From Gluconobacter sp. P1C6_b (GTDB lineage Bacteria > Pseudomonadota > Alphaproteobacteria > Acetobacterales > Acetobacteraceae): a DNA stretch of 64,000 bases. The DNA lies in contig NZ_JACRVU010000004.1 of assembly GCF_018811945.1 (NCBI RefSeq), positions 1 to 64,000 of the forward strand, in the 5' to 3' direction. The notes below the pieces were generated by a model. That model ran no database searches. It saw only the letters and a list, made by a program, of their open reading frames with translations, and had not been told where the DNA came from. A program made the translations under genes and the position numbers. Of the stretch, positions 17,690 through 25,520 are shown piece by piece (positions within the stretch are counted from its first letter, which is position 1; each line of letters starts with the position of its first letter).

Positions 17690-19066
17690 ATGTCCAATCC
17701 CGGCACGTCCAATACTGCGTCGATCGAAAGCCGGGCGCAGCTCGTCGAGGCTATCGCGCGTGGTTGCAAACCGAAATCGGAATGGAAGATCGGCACCGAA
17801 CACGAGAAATTCGGTTTCGTCCTTCCCCACGCTGATGACGGCCGCGAACCCCTGTCGCCCCCGCCTTACGAGCCGCGCGGAATCGGCGCATTGCTGGAGA
17901 AGCTTCAGGGTCCGGACTGGGCGCCGATCATGGATGGCGAGAACCTGATCGGTCTGAAGGGCCAGAACGCACAGGCCGGGCGGGCGATCTCGCTTGAGCC
18001 GGCCGGACAGTTCGAACTTTCGGGCGCACCGGTTGTCTCGCTTCAGGAAACGGAAGCGGAGATGCAGGCGCATTTCGATCAGGTTCGTGGTCCGGCTGCG
18101 GAACTTGGGCTTGGTTTTCTACCGTTCGGCTTTCAGCCGCTCTGGCCGCGTGATGCGATGCCGTGGATGCCCAAGAGCCGCTATGCGATCATGCGCAACT
18201 ACATGCCGAAGGTCGGTTCGCTCGGTCTCGACATGATGACGCGGACCTGCACGGTTCAGGTCAATCTCGATTTCAGCGATGAAGCCGACATGGCGCGCAA
18301 GATGCGCGTGTCTCTGGCACTTCAGCCTATCGCGACGGCGCTCTTTGCGAATTCTCCGTTTGTCGAGGGCAAGGCCAATGGTCTTCTGTCCAACCGGGCG
18401 CGGATCTGGACCGATACGGACAATCAGCGTTCAGGACAGCCTTCCGTATTCTTCGAGGACGGGTTCGGTTTCGAACAGTATGTGGACTGGGCGCTGGACG
18501 TGCCGATGTATTTCGTCTCACGGGAGGGGAAGAACCTCGACGTTGCCGGTTGCTCCTTCCGACGCTGGCTGGCGGGCGATGTTCAGGAACCGCTGAAGGG
18601 CCTGACGCCGACGGTGGGCGATTTTGAAGACCATCTGACGACGGTGTTCCCGGATGTACGTCTCAAGCAGTTCCTTGAAATGCGTGGTGCGGACGCGGGC
18701 AAGCTGGAAATGATGGTGGCACAGTCGGCCCTGTGGGTCGGCCTGCTTTACGATCCTGCCACGCTGGAAGCGGCAGAGAAGCTGGTGCGTGAGCAGCCCT
18801 GGAGCGTATATCAGAAGCTTCGGGCCGAGGTGCCGAGTCTGGGGCTGGATGCCGCGTTCCCGGGTGGTCTGAAACCGTTTGCCAAGCGTGTGGTTCAGCT
18901 GGCCGAGCAGGGTCTGCGGGCCCGTGTGCGCAATGAGGCCGGTTATCTCGATCCGCTGCATCTGATTGCTGATGGCGGTCCGAATCAGGCACAGTACTGG
19001 CTGGATCTGTATAACGGCGCCTGGGGGCAGAGCGTGAAACCGCTCTTTACCGAAGCCGCCATCTGA
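17690..19066 (+). CDS. gshA: Glutamate-cysteine ligase, plant/alphaproteobacterial type
   Basis: GshA joins glutamate and cysteine, the first step of glutathione synthesis. At 458 residues with KIGTEHEKFGF near the start, QAGRAISLEPAGQFELSGAP, MPKSRYAIMRNYMPKVGSLGLDMM and TCTVQVNLDFS, it belongs to the plant-like class common in alphaproteobacteria and unlike the E. coli form. Cytoplasmic. The ATG at 17690 gives the family N-terminus; the 74-base gap after rsmE may contain a promoter, though none is clear. MbfA follows 27 bases downstream, so thiol and iron homeostasis may share a transcript. Confidence 0.94.
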   Translation: MSNPGTSNTASIESRAQLVEAIARGCKPKSEWKIGTEHEKFGFVLPHADDGREPLSPPPYEPRGIGALLEKLQGPDWAPIMDGENLIGLKGQNAQAGRAISLEPAGQFELSGAPVVSLQETEAEMQAHFDQVRGPAAELGLGFLPFGFQPLWPRDAMPWMPKSRYAIMRNYMPKVGSLGLDMMTRTCTVQVNLDFSDEADMARKMRVSLALQPIATALFANSPFVEGKANGLLSNRARIWTDTDNQRSGQPSVFFEDGFGFEQYVDWALDVPMYFVSREGKNLDVAGCSFRRWLAGDVQEPLKGLTPTVGDFEDHLTTVFPDVRLKQFLEMRGADAGKLEMMVAQSALWVGLLYDPATLEAAEKLVREQPWSVYQKLRAEVPSLGLDAAFPGGLKPFAKRVVQLAEQGLRARVRNEAGYLDPLHLIADGGPNQAQYWLDLYNGAWGQSVKPLFTEAAI

Positions 19067-19093
19067 TTTTACGAGACGGGATCTGCTGCCTAC

Positions 19094-20050
19094 GTGACGA
19101 AACTTTCCGATCTGACCGAACGCGAAATCCTTGCGCTGGCCATCGCCAGCGAGGAGGAGGATGGTCATATTTACGCGGATTTCGGCCAGATGCTGGCGGA
19201 AGATTATCCCGACAGTGCCGCTATTTTTCAGGATATGGCGGAAGAGGAAAACCATCATCGCCGGGCGCTGATCGATCTGTTCGTCCGGCGGTTTGGTAAT
19301 CATATTCCACTGGTTCGGCGGCAGGATGTGCAGGGATTTCCGTCCCGCAAATCGGCCTGGCAGATGCAGAATCGCGGGATTGAGGCGATCCGGGCGCAGG
19401 CCGCCGATATGGAGCGGCAGGCGGCGCGGTTTTACCGTCAGGCCGCCGGACAGACCAATGACGCGGAAATCCGCAAGCTGCTGGGCGATCTGGCGACCGA
19501 GGAAGACCGGCATCAGCGCGAGGCGCGTCGCCTCGAAGATGCGCATCTGAACGATAACACCCGTGACCGCGAGGATGAGCACAGTCGCCGGGATTTCGTG
19601 CTGCGTGTCGTGCAGCCCGGGCTGGTCGGGCTCATGGATGGCTCGGTCTCGACGCTGGCGCCCGTTTTTGCTGCCGCCTTTGCGACGCACAGCCCGCATG
19701 CGGCGTTTCTGGTGGGGCTTGCGGCGTCGCTGGGGGCCGGAATTTCCATGGGGCTGGCTGAGGCTCTGGCGGATGATGGCAAGCTGTCCGGGCGTGGGGC
19801 TCCACTACTGCGTGGCCTGATCTGTGGCGCCATGACTTTCGGAGGTGGCATTGGGCATACGCTGCCGTTCCTCGTGCCGGATTTCCATCTTGCCTTTGGT
19901 GTCGCGATCATCGCCGTGGCGATCGAGCTTCTGCTGATTTCCTGGGTGCGCTGGCGGTATCAGGACACGCCGTTCGGATCGGCCATGGTGCAGGTCTTCC
20001 TTGGCGGGGCTCTTGTTTTTGCAACCGGTGTGCTGATTGGCAGTTCCTGA
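19094..20050 (+). CDS. mbfA: MbfA-type membrane-bound ferritin with VIT1 iron exporter domain
   Basis: The first 155 residues form a ferritin-like (erythrin/rubrerythrin) domain with repeated metal-ligand Glu/His motifs: [22 protein letters not shown] and [11 protein letters not shown]. The remainder is a VIT1/CCC1-type membrane domain with about five helices ([43 protein letters not shown]). This architecture matches MbfA, an iron exporter in Bradyrhizobium and Agrobacterium regulated by Irr. The start is a GTG at 19094. I saw no clear Irr box in the short upstream gap, so it may be read with gshA. LolA follows after three bases. Confidence 0.88.
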   Translation: MTKLSDLTEREILALAIASEEEDGHIYADFGQMLAEDYPDSAAIFQDMAEEENHHRRALIDLFVRRFGNHIPLVRRQDVQGFPSRKSAWQMQNRGIEAIRAQAADMERQAARFYRQAAGQTNDAEIRKLLGDLATEEDRHQREARRLEDAHLNDNTRDREDEHSRRDFVLRVVQPGLVGLMDGSVSTLAPVFAAAFATHSPHAAFLVGLAASLGAGISMGLAEALADDGKLSGRGAPLLRGLICGAMTFGGGIGHTLPFLVPDFHLAFGVAIIAVAIELLLISWVRWRYQDTPFGSAMVQVFLGGALVFATGVLIGSS

Positions 20051-20053
20051 GAC

Positions 20054-20680
20054 ATGATGAACCGTTCTTTTTTCTGCGCTGCCGCTCTGGTGGCCCTGCT
20101 GCCTGTTGCTCAGCCATCCGTGGCTTTCGCACAGGCGACTCCTGTCCAGCTTCGTCCTGCGGATCAGGGCTGGATTTCACGGATTGAGGACACTCTTGGG
20201 CAGGTCACGACGCTTCAGGCGCGGTTCAGGCAGACGGCGGCGGATGGCAGCACGACGGTTGGGACAGCCACGCTCGACCGGCCGGGCCGCATGCGTTTCG
20301 ATTACGACAAGCCGAGCCCGCTGCTGCTGGTCGCCAATGACGGGCGCGTGGTGTTTCAGGATCGCAGCGTCGATCAGGTGACGACCATTCCGCTGGATCG
20401 CACGCCACTCGGGCTTCTGCTGCGTCCGGAACTCAAGCTGTCAGGCGATGTGACGGTAACGGGCTTCGAACACAGTAACGGGCAGATCCGGGTGCAGCTT
20501 GTGCGGACGCAGAGTGCCGGAGAAGGCACCCTGACGCTCGTCCTGTCCGATGCGCCGCTTGGTCTTCTGGGCTGGACGGTCGTGGATGCGCAGGGACGCA
20601 CGACCACGATTGCCCTGTCCGATGTGCGTCTGGGCGGGGACGTGCCTCAATCCCTGTTCGTACTTCCCAAGGCAGACTGA
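20054..20680 (+). CDS. lolA: LolA-like outer membrane lipoprotein carrier protein
   Basis: LolA ferries lipoproteins across the periplasm from LolCDE to the outer membrane. The protein has a Sec signal (FFCAAALVALLPVAQPSVAFA) cleaved near residue 27. The mature fold includes TLQARFRQTAADGST, the DRPGRMRFDY segment, VVFQDRS and the late LGWTVVDAQGRTTTIALSDV strands. The length of 208 residues fits. A double ATG at 20054/20057 leaves the start uncertain by one residue. The stop lies inside a perfect 16-base palindrome shared with the convergent rsmI stop. Confidence 0.9.
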   Translation: MMNRSFFCAAALVALLPVAQPSVAFAQATPVQLRPADQGWISRIEDTLGQVTTLQARFRQTAADGSTTVGTATLDRPGRMRFDYDKPSPLLLVANDGRVVFQDRSVDQVTTIPLDRTPLGLLLRPELKLSGDVTVTGFEHSNGQIRVQLVRTQSAGEGTLTLVLSDAPLGLLGWTVVDAQGRTTTIALSDVRLGGDVPQSLFVLPKAD

Positions 20681-20690
20681 GGCCTCAGTC
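20675..20690. repeat. Perfect 16-bp palindrome spanning two convergent stop codons
   Basis: GACTGAGGCCTCAGTC is its own reverse complement. The lolA stop (20678-20680) and the rsmI stop (20685-20687 on the opposite strand) sit symmetrically within it. As RNA it could form a six-base stem with a GGCC loop in either direction. No U-tract follows on either side, so termination is uncertain. Confidence 0.6.
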
Positions 20691-21626
20691 CTTCAGTTCA
20701 CGTGAAAGCTCCAGCGCCCGGGCATAGACCGTGCGTTTGGGCAGCTTGACGATTCCCGCCACCAAGGCGGCGGCGTCTTTGACCGAATGGGTCGTCAGGG
20801 CTTCGCGCAGATGCGTGTCCAGATCGGCAGCGCCACTGTCGTCTTCGGCAGATGGTCCGATCAGGAGCGTGATTTCGCCCCGCGGTGCGGTTGTGCGGAA
20901 ATGTTCCAGAACCTCTGTCAGCGTGCCGCGTACCATTTCCTCGAAGCGTTTGGTGAGTTCTCGGCCGACTGCGGCTTCACGGTCCGGACCAAAAACGTCG
21001 ATCAGGTCTTCCAGTGTTTCGATCAGGCGGTGCGGAGCTTCGTACCAGATCAGGGTTGAGTGCAGGCCGGCCTGCTCGGCAGCGCGCAGGGTGGCGAAAC
21101 CGGTCTTGCGGGCTTCGCTTCGGGGCGCGGGGAAACCCAGAAACATGAAGGGCAGGGGCGGCAGGCCAGACAGCGTCAGGGCCGTGACAACGGCGTTCGG
21201 GCCGGGAATGGCCGTGACATGGATGCCGGCGGCAATCGCGGCACGGACCAGCCGGTAACCGGGATCGGAAACCAGTGGCGTGCCCGCATCGGAGACAACC
21301 GCATAGCGGGCGCCCTGCTGGAGTTTTTCGATCAGGAACGGAGTACGGTCCTGTTCGTTATGGTCGTGCAGTGTTCGGGTCGGTGTGGCAATATTGCGCG
21401 AAAGCAGGAGCTTTGCCGTGACGCGCGTGTCCTCGCAGAGGATCGCGTCCACGGTATTCAGCGCCTCGATCGCGCGTTCGCTGATATCGGCCAGGTTGCC
21501 GATCGGCGTTGCAACCAATATCAGACATCCACCTTCGGCCTGGCCCTGCGCTGGCAGGGGGGCGGCCGGTAACGTTTCAGCCGCATCGCTCAAGGGAGTT
21601 TCAGCGGAACATGACTTTTCGGACAT
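20685..21626 (-). CDS. rsmI: 16S rRNA (cytidine-1402-2'-O)-methyltransferase
   Basis: RsmI makes the 2'-O methylation at C1402 of 16S rRNA. Tetrapyrrole-methylase fold motifs are clear: LVATPIGNLADISERA, CEDTRVTAKLL, HDHNEQ, VVSDAGTPLVSDPGYRLV, and AIPGPNAVVTALTLSGLP, with the usual C-terminal extension. I chose ATG 21626, which has GAGG six bases upstream; an ATG two codons earlier and a long open frame before it have no such support. The N-terminal 35 residues before the domain are low-complexity. It diverges from the LppC gene with overlapping 5' ends. Confidence 0.93.
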   Translation of the reverse strand: MSEKSCSAETPLSDAAETLPAAPLPAQGQAEGGCLILVATPIGNLADISERAIEALNTVDAILCEDTRVTAKLLLSRNIATPTRTLHDHNEQDRTPFLIEKLQQGARYAVVSDAGTPLVSDPGYRLVRAAIAAGIHVTAIPGPNAVVTALTLSGLPPLPFMFLGFPAPRSEARKTGFATLRAAEQAGLHSTLIWYEAPHRLIETLEDLIDVFGPDREAAVGRELTKRFEEMVRGTLTEVLEHFRTTAPRGEITLLIGPSAEDDSGAADLDTHLREALTTHSVKDAAALVAGIVKLPKRTVYARALELSRELKD

Positions 21627-22990
21627 CTGCATCCTCGGTGACAAACTCAGGGGCGCATTGTCGCCCGTTGAGCCGTCTGCGCAAGGGTGTAAGCACCGGC
21701 CTTGCCGCGGGAACCTTCCTGACCCTTGCCGCCTGCTCGGGTGGCGGGTCGTCTTCCGTGCCGGGTGTGGGCGGCATTCCGGGTGTTTCGGGAGGTCCGG
21801 GCGCACATGATGTCGGGCTGATCCTGCCGCTGACGGGGCGCAATGCCGCTTATGGTCTGCGGATGCGCGATGCGGCGAAGCTGGCCCTTTCGGCCCAGGG
21901 ATCGCCTGCGCTGGACGTGCATGACACGAATGCGCCGGGTGGGGCCGAGCAGGCGGCCCGGGATGCGCTGTCACGTGGTGATGCCATCCTGCTGGGTCCC
22001 CTGACCGCGACGGAAACGTCTGCCTCGGCACCGCTCGCCGTCAATGCGGGCAAGCCGGAGCTGGCGTTCACCAGCGACTCCACACAGGCCCGTCCGGGCG
22101 TGTGGGTCATGGGCCTGACGCCGGAGCAGCAGGTGCGCCGGATGGTGGATGCCGCCCGGGCGACGGGACGCAGAACTTTCGCAGCTTTCCTGCCGGACAA
22201 CGCCTTCGGACATGCGATGGGTGACGGTCTGGCACGGGCCTGCCGCGATGCGGGGCTGAAGGAGCCGCAGATCGTGTTCCATACGATGGACGCGCAGAAC
22301 ATTGATGACGGTCTGAAGACCCTCTCCGCCATCGAGACGCGCCAGCCCGTCGCTCCGGCGCCTGCGCCTGCAGATGTCCCGGCTGGACCATCCGCGATCG
22401 ATCCGACGGGTGAGACTGCGGCCAACCCGACAGGGGCGGCAGAAACGGGCGCGACGCCGCCAGCCATGCCAGCCGCAACTCCGACGCCGGCACCTCAGGC
22501 CGTACCGGTTCCGCCGCCGCCATTCGATGCGCTGGTGCTGGCTGATACGGGGCTGGAACTGGGACGTGTCATTACGGCGCTTCAGGCGGATCATATCGAT
22601 TCGTCGCAGGTCCAGATCATGGGGCCGGCGTTGTGGAAGGCGTTTGACGGCAAGCTCGGTGCGCTGCACGGCGCTTGGTATGCAGCGCCGGATGCGCATG
22701 ACCGTATGGGCTATGTCGCGCAGTACCGGGCTCTGTACAAGCAGGCGCCGTCACCCGTCACGGATTTCGCCTATGACGCTGCGGCTCTGGCGGGAAGCCT
22801 GATCCGTCAGGGTGGTGTGACGACCGAAGCGCTGACGCGGCCAGATGGTTACATGGGTGTGGACGGGCTGTTCCGCCTGAGGCCGGACGGGCATGTCACT
22901 CGGGCACTGGCGATCTATCAGATCCAGCGCGGCGGTGGTGCCCGCATCGTTGTGCCGGCTTCGCGGGATGTGGCGATCCGTCCCAGCTGA
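21611..22990 (+). CDS. LppC/LpoA-type penicillin-binding protein activator lipoprotein
   Basis: Homologues are outer membrane lipoproteins that activate class A penicillin-binding proteins and share the periplasmic binding protein type I fold. A lipobox LTLAAC marks the lipidated Cys near residue 42. The domain then runs HDVGLILPLTGRNAAYGLRMRDAAKLA, ILLGPLTATETSA, TFAAFLPDNAFGHAMGDGL and FDALVLADTGLELG. A Pro/Ala-rich insert (about residues 240-300) splits the domain. The ATG at 21611 lies inside the divergent rsmI 5' end. A TTG at 21668 would give a more normal signal peptide length, so the start is open. A strong terminator follows. Confidence 0.8.
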   Translation: MTFRTSASSVTNSGAHCRPLSRLRKGVSTGLAAGTFLTLAACSGGGSSSVPGVGGIPGVSGGPGAHDVGLILPLTGRNAAYGLRMRDAAKLALSAQGSPALDVHDTNAPGGAEQAARDALSRGDAILLGPLTATETSASAPLAVNAGKPELAFTSDSTQARPGVWVMGLTPEQQVRRMVDAARATGRRTFAAFLPDNAFGHAMGDGLARACRDAGLKEPQIVFHTMDAQNIDDGLKTLSAIETRQPVAPAPAPADVPAGPSAIDPTGETAANPTGAAETGATPPAMPAATPTPAPQAVPVPPPPFDALVLADTGLELGRVITALQADHIDSSQVQIMGPALWKAFDGKLGALHGAWYAAPDAHDRMGYVAQYRALYKQAPSPVTDFAYDAAALAGSLIRQGGVTTEALTRPDGYMGVDGLFRLRPDGHVTRALAIYQIQRGGGARIVVPASRDVAIRPS

Positions 22991-23011
22991 GACGATCTTT
23001 TTTCAAAAGAA

Positions 23012-23047
23012 AAGCGCGTCCGTTTTCTGAACGGCGCGCTTTTTTTG
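23012..23047 (+). terminator. Rho-independent terminator after the LppC gene
   Basis: AAGCGCGTCCGTT (23012-23024) pairs with AACGGCGCGCTT (23030-23042) with one bulged T and a short loop, followed by a run of T. It lies 21 bases after the lipoprotein stop and before the convergent hypothetical gene at 23077, and is the clearest intrinsic terminator of the window. Confidence 0.88.
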
Positions 23048-23076
23048 TGTCTGGTCGAGGAAATCCGGGCGCAGGG

Positions 23077-23586
23077 TCAGGCAGCGCAGGTTTCGGCGAG
23101 CGGCAGAACCGGGCGGATGACATGCAGGGCGAGCTCGAAGCTGGCGTAGCTTCCGAGTTCGTGGTCACGGATCTGGTCGATCAGCACCCAGCGCATGCCT
23201 TGGGGTCGCAGCATATAGGCCGGATCGGGGTTTTCGCGGACCCAGACCAGAACATGATCGACGGGGGCCGTGCCATCCACATTGACGGTGTCATGGGCGG
23301 CCGGAGCAATTTCGGCATCGAAGACACCCATCCGCTGTCCGGCTTCCAGCCAGCGCAGCAGGTACTCGCGGTGACGGGGGAGAAGGCCCTGACGCAGAGG
23401 TACGATGTTGCTCGCGTTGCGGCCATGAGAGAGGTCGTGAAGGTGAGCCACCTGCGCCATCAGGAAGTCCTCATCATAAAGCCGGGCAAGGCACCCGGGT
23501 CGTGGTGATGAGTTCAGGCTAGGGTCCGCAAGGCACGTTTCACAATCTTTAATAACGTCTGGAGACGGTTTTGCGACATAAACCAT
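23077..23586 (-). CDS. Hypothetical protein
   Basis: I do not recognise this protein of up to 169 residues. It has no signal peptide or membrane helix. Notable stretches are CETCLADP near the N-terminus, HLHDLSHGRNASNIVPL, REYLLRWLEAGQRMGVFDAE and PAYMLRPQGMRWVLIDQIRDHELG. The ATG at 23586 has AGTAGGG close upstream. An ATG at 23460 with a GAGGA site would give 127 residues and leave out the two-cysteine N-terminus. It lies between the LppC terminator and lpxL and has its own short upstream gap. Confidence 0.6.
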   Translation of the reverse strand: MVYVAKPSPDVIKDCETCLADPSLNSSPRPGCLARLYDEDFLMAQVAHLHDLSHGRNASNIVPLRQGLLPRHREYLLRWLEAGQRMGVFDAEIAPAAHDTVNVDGTAPVDHVLVWVRENPDPAYMLRPQGMRWVLIDQIRDHELGSYASFELALHVIRPVLPLAETCAA

Positions 23587-23625
23587 CCCTACTGTGACAA
23601 ATCTGCCATGCTCTCAGTGCATAGC

Positions 23626-24540
23626 TTAACACTGTGTTGTCATATTCCGGTACAGGGATTTGTCCCAGCGGCGGTGCAGCCAGAGCCAGGAACCCGGAAT
23701 ATCGCGGATCCATGATTCGAGACGGTCATTGAACAACTGCGTGAGGACGAGAACGTCCTTGGCACGGTTGTCCGTTTTCGTCGGCATGAAGGGCGCATCC
23801 ACGACCAGCACGAGTCTCGCCGGACCATCACGGCGGACATGTCCGGTCACGATCAGGGCGTCATGCCTCAGGGCGAACACGGCTGCGGCGGAGGCCGTCA
23901 TGGTGGGGCGACCGAAGAGCCTGGCCTCGATCCCGTCATTCATTTTCTGATCGCCCAGCACGCCCAGATTCCCGCCTTTGGACAGATATCTCAGGGCTGC
24001 ACGCGCGCCTTTCGCGCCTTTGGGGAACATGGGCACATCCTGTCCCATCGCGTCCTGCCGGAGCCTGTGGATCAGACGGTCAACGCCGGGATTGCTGGCC
24101 GCGCGGTAGAAGGACGCAAACGGCATGCCGTAACGTGCCACGACGGGCGGCATGAGTTCCCAGTTGCCGATATGGCCCGAGAAAAAAATGACTGGCCGAC
24201 CCGAGGCTCTGGCCGCTTCGAGATGCTCCGCGCCTTCGACGCTCCATCCTGCACCGGAGGGCGTGTTCTGTTTCAGGCGGCTGATATGGGGGAACTCACC
24301 TACCGTGCTCCCCAGATTTTCCCAGCAGTCGCGGACGATGCGACGACGCGCGGAAGCGTCATATTCCGGCAGGGCGAGCTGAAGATTCCGGTCTGCGACT
24401 TTCGAGACGGGCAGCAGCGGTCCGACCGTACGCGCTACAAATCCGCCCAGACTGGAAGAGGCTGCGGGCGGGAGGGCGCGGATCGCGGCCAGAAGACCAC
24501 GGACCAGAAGGGTTTCCGCGCGATACAGGAAAGACGTCAC
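23626..24540 (-). CDS. lpxL: Lipid A biosynthesis acyltransferase (LpxL/HtrB family)
   Basis: LpxL-type enzymes add secondary acyl chains to Kdo-lipid A or its precursors at the inner membrane. The catalytic HX4E motif is in FFSGHIGNWELMPP, and GVLGDQKMNDGIEARLFGRP is the typical substrate-side block. One N-terminal hydrophobic helix anchors the protein. The length of 304 residues is usual. The GTG start overlaps the lpxK stop as GTGA, placing it last in the operon after the waaA fusion and lpxK. LpxL and LpxM specificity cannot be told apart by eye. Confidence 0.88.
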   Translation of the reverse strand: MTSFLYRAETLLVRGLLAAIRALPPAASSSLGGFVARTVGPLLPVSKVADRNLQLALPEYDASARRRIVRDCWENLGSTVGEFPHISRLKQNTPSGAGWSVEGAEHLEAARASGRPVIFFSGHIGNWELMPPVVARYGMPFASFYRAASNPGVDRLIHRLRQDAMGQDVPMFPKGAKGARAALRYLSKGGNLGVLGDQKMNDGIEARLFGRPTMTASAAAVFALRHDALIVTGHVRRDGPARLVLVVDAPFMPTKTDNRAKDVLVLTQLFNDRLESWIRDIPGSWLWLHRRWDKSLYRNMTTQC

Positions 24541-25520
24541 GTGTCGGAAAACAGCAGATCGAGGAGGCGTTCGGGGGATTTCGGGTCGGCCCAGAGCAGC
24601 TCTACGCCGATGACCTTCACCTGCGTACGGAATGGGAATGGGAGTTTCACGGCGTCCTTGGCGGTCGTGACCAGCGTGGTCCCCGATTCCCGACTGAGGG
24701 CTTCGAGACGCTGGATGTCACGGGGCGTATAGAAATGGTGATCGGGGAAAGGAAGCGAACGGATGGGGGCCACGCCTGCGTCCCGGAGCATGTCGAAGAA
24801 TTTTTCCGGTCGACCAATGCCTGCAAATGCCACAATACGCCGTCCCTGAAGGGGCCGGATTTCGGGGCCGGGCACCAGTCTGGCCTGCGCGGTCAGGAGA
24901 TGTGGCGGGAACGTCGGGATCAGGTTGTGCCGGTCATCCCCCATGACGACGACTGCCTGGGCGCGGGCAAAGGCATCGGCCACCGGTTCGCGCAGGGGAC
25001 CTGCGGGCAGGACGCATCCATTACCGAAGCCCGTGACGCCGTCCACGACAAGAACGGAGACGTCCTGATGCAGTGTCGGGTTCTGGAAACCATCATCCAT
25101 GACGAGGCAGTCCGCGCCCTGGGAGATGGCGAGGCGGGCGGTTTCGGCACGGTCGGCCCCGATCCAGGTCGGGGCGCTCTGTGCGAGGAGAAGCGGTTCG
25201 TCGCCCACGTCGCGGGGCGTGCTGCGGCTCGGATTGACGCCGATCGGGCCACGTTCGCGGCCACCATGGCCCCGGCTCAGGATATGGGGATAATGGCCGC
25301 GCTCCCTGAGACGCTGCACGAGATCGAGGGTGAGGGGGGTTTTACCGGTGCCGCCCGTGGTGATGTTGCCGCAGCACAGGACCGGAACGGAGGCATGAAA
25401 GGTCGGCTGTCTGAGGCGGCGGCGGGTGAGTGTTGTGGCGATGAAGGAAAACGGCCGCAGGAGACGGGCGGCGATGCTGCGGGTGGGGCGCAGCCAGAAA
25501 CGGGGTGGGCGACGCGTCAT
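24537..25520 (-). CDS. lpxK: Tetraacyldisaccharide 4'-kinase
   Basis: LpxK phosphorylates the 4' position of the lipid A disaccharide precursor. The Walker A motif is GNITTGGTGKTP near residue 52. It is followed by LSRGHGGRERGP, VGDEPLLLA and a DDGFQNP block typical of the family. One N-terminal amphipathic or transmembrane segment associates it with the inner membrane. It is 327 residues long. Start and stop overlap the neighbouring genes by four bases each, so Kdo transfer, 4'-phosphorylation and late acylation are translated in one coupled unit. Confidence 0.95.
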   Translation of the reverse strand: MTRRPPRFWLRPTRSIAARLLRPFSFIATTLTRRRLRQPTFHASVPVLCCGNITTGGTGKTPLTLDLVQRLRERGHYPHILSRGHGGRERGPIGVNPSRSTPRDVGDEPLLLAQSAPTWIGADRAETARLAISQGADCLVMDDGFQNPTLHQDVSVLVVDGVTGFGNGCVLPAGPLREPVADAFARAQAVVVMGDDRHNLIPTFPPHLLTAQARLVPGPEIRPLQGRRIVAFAGIGRPEKFFDMLRDAGVAPIRSLPFPDHHFYTPRDIQRLEALSRESGTTLVTTAKDAVKLPFPFRTQVKVIGVELLWADPKSPERLLDLLFSDT

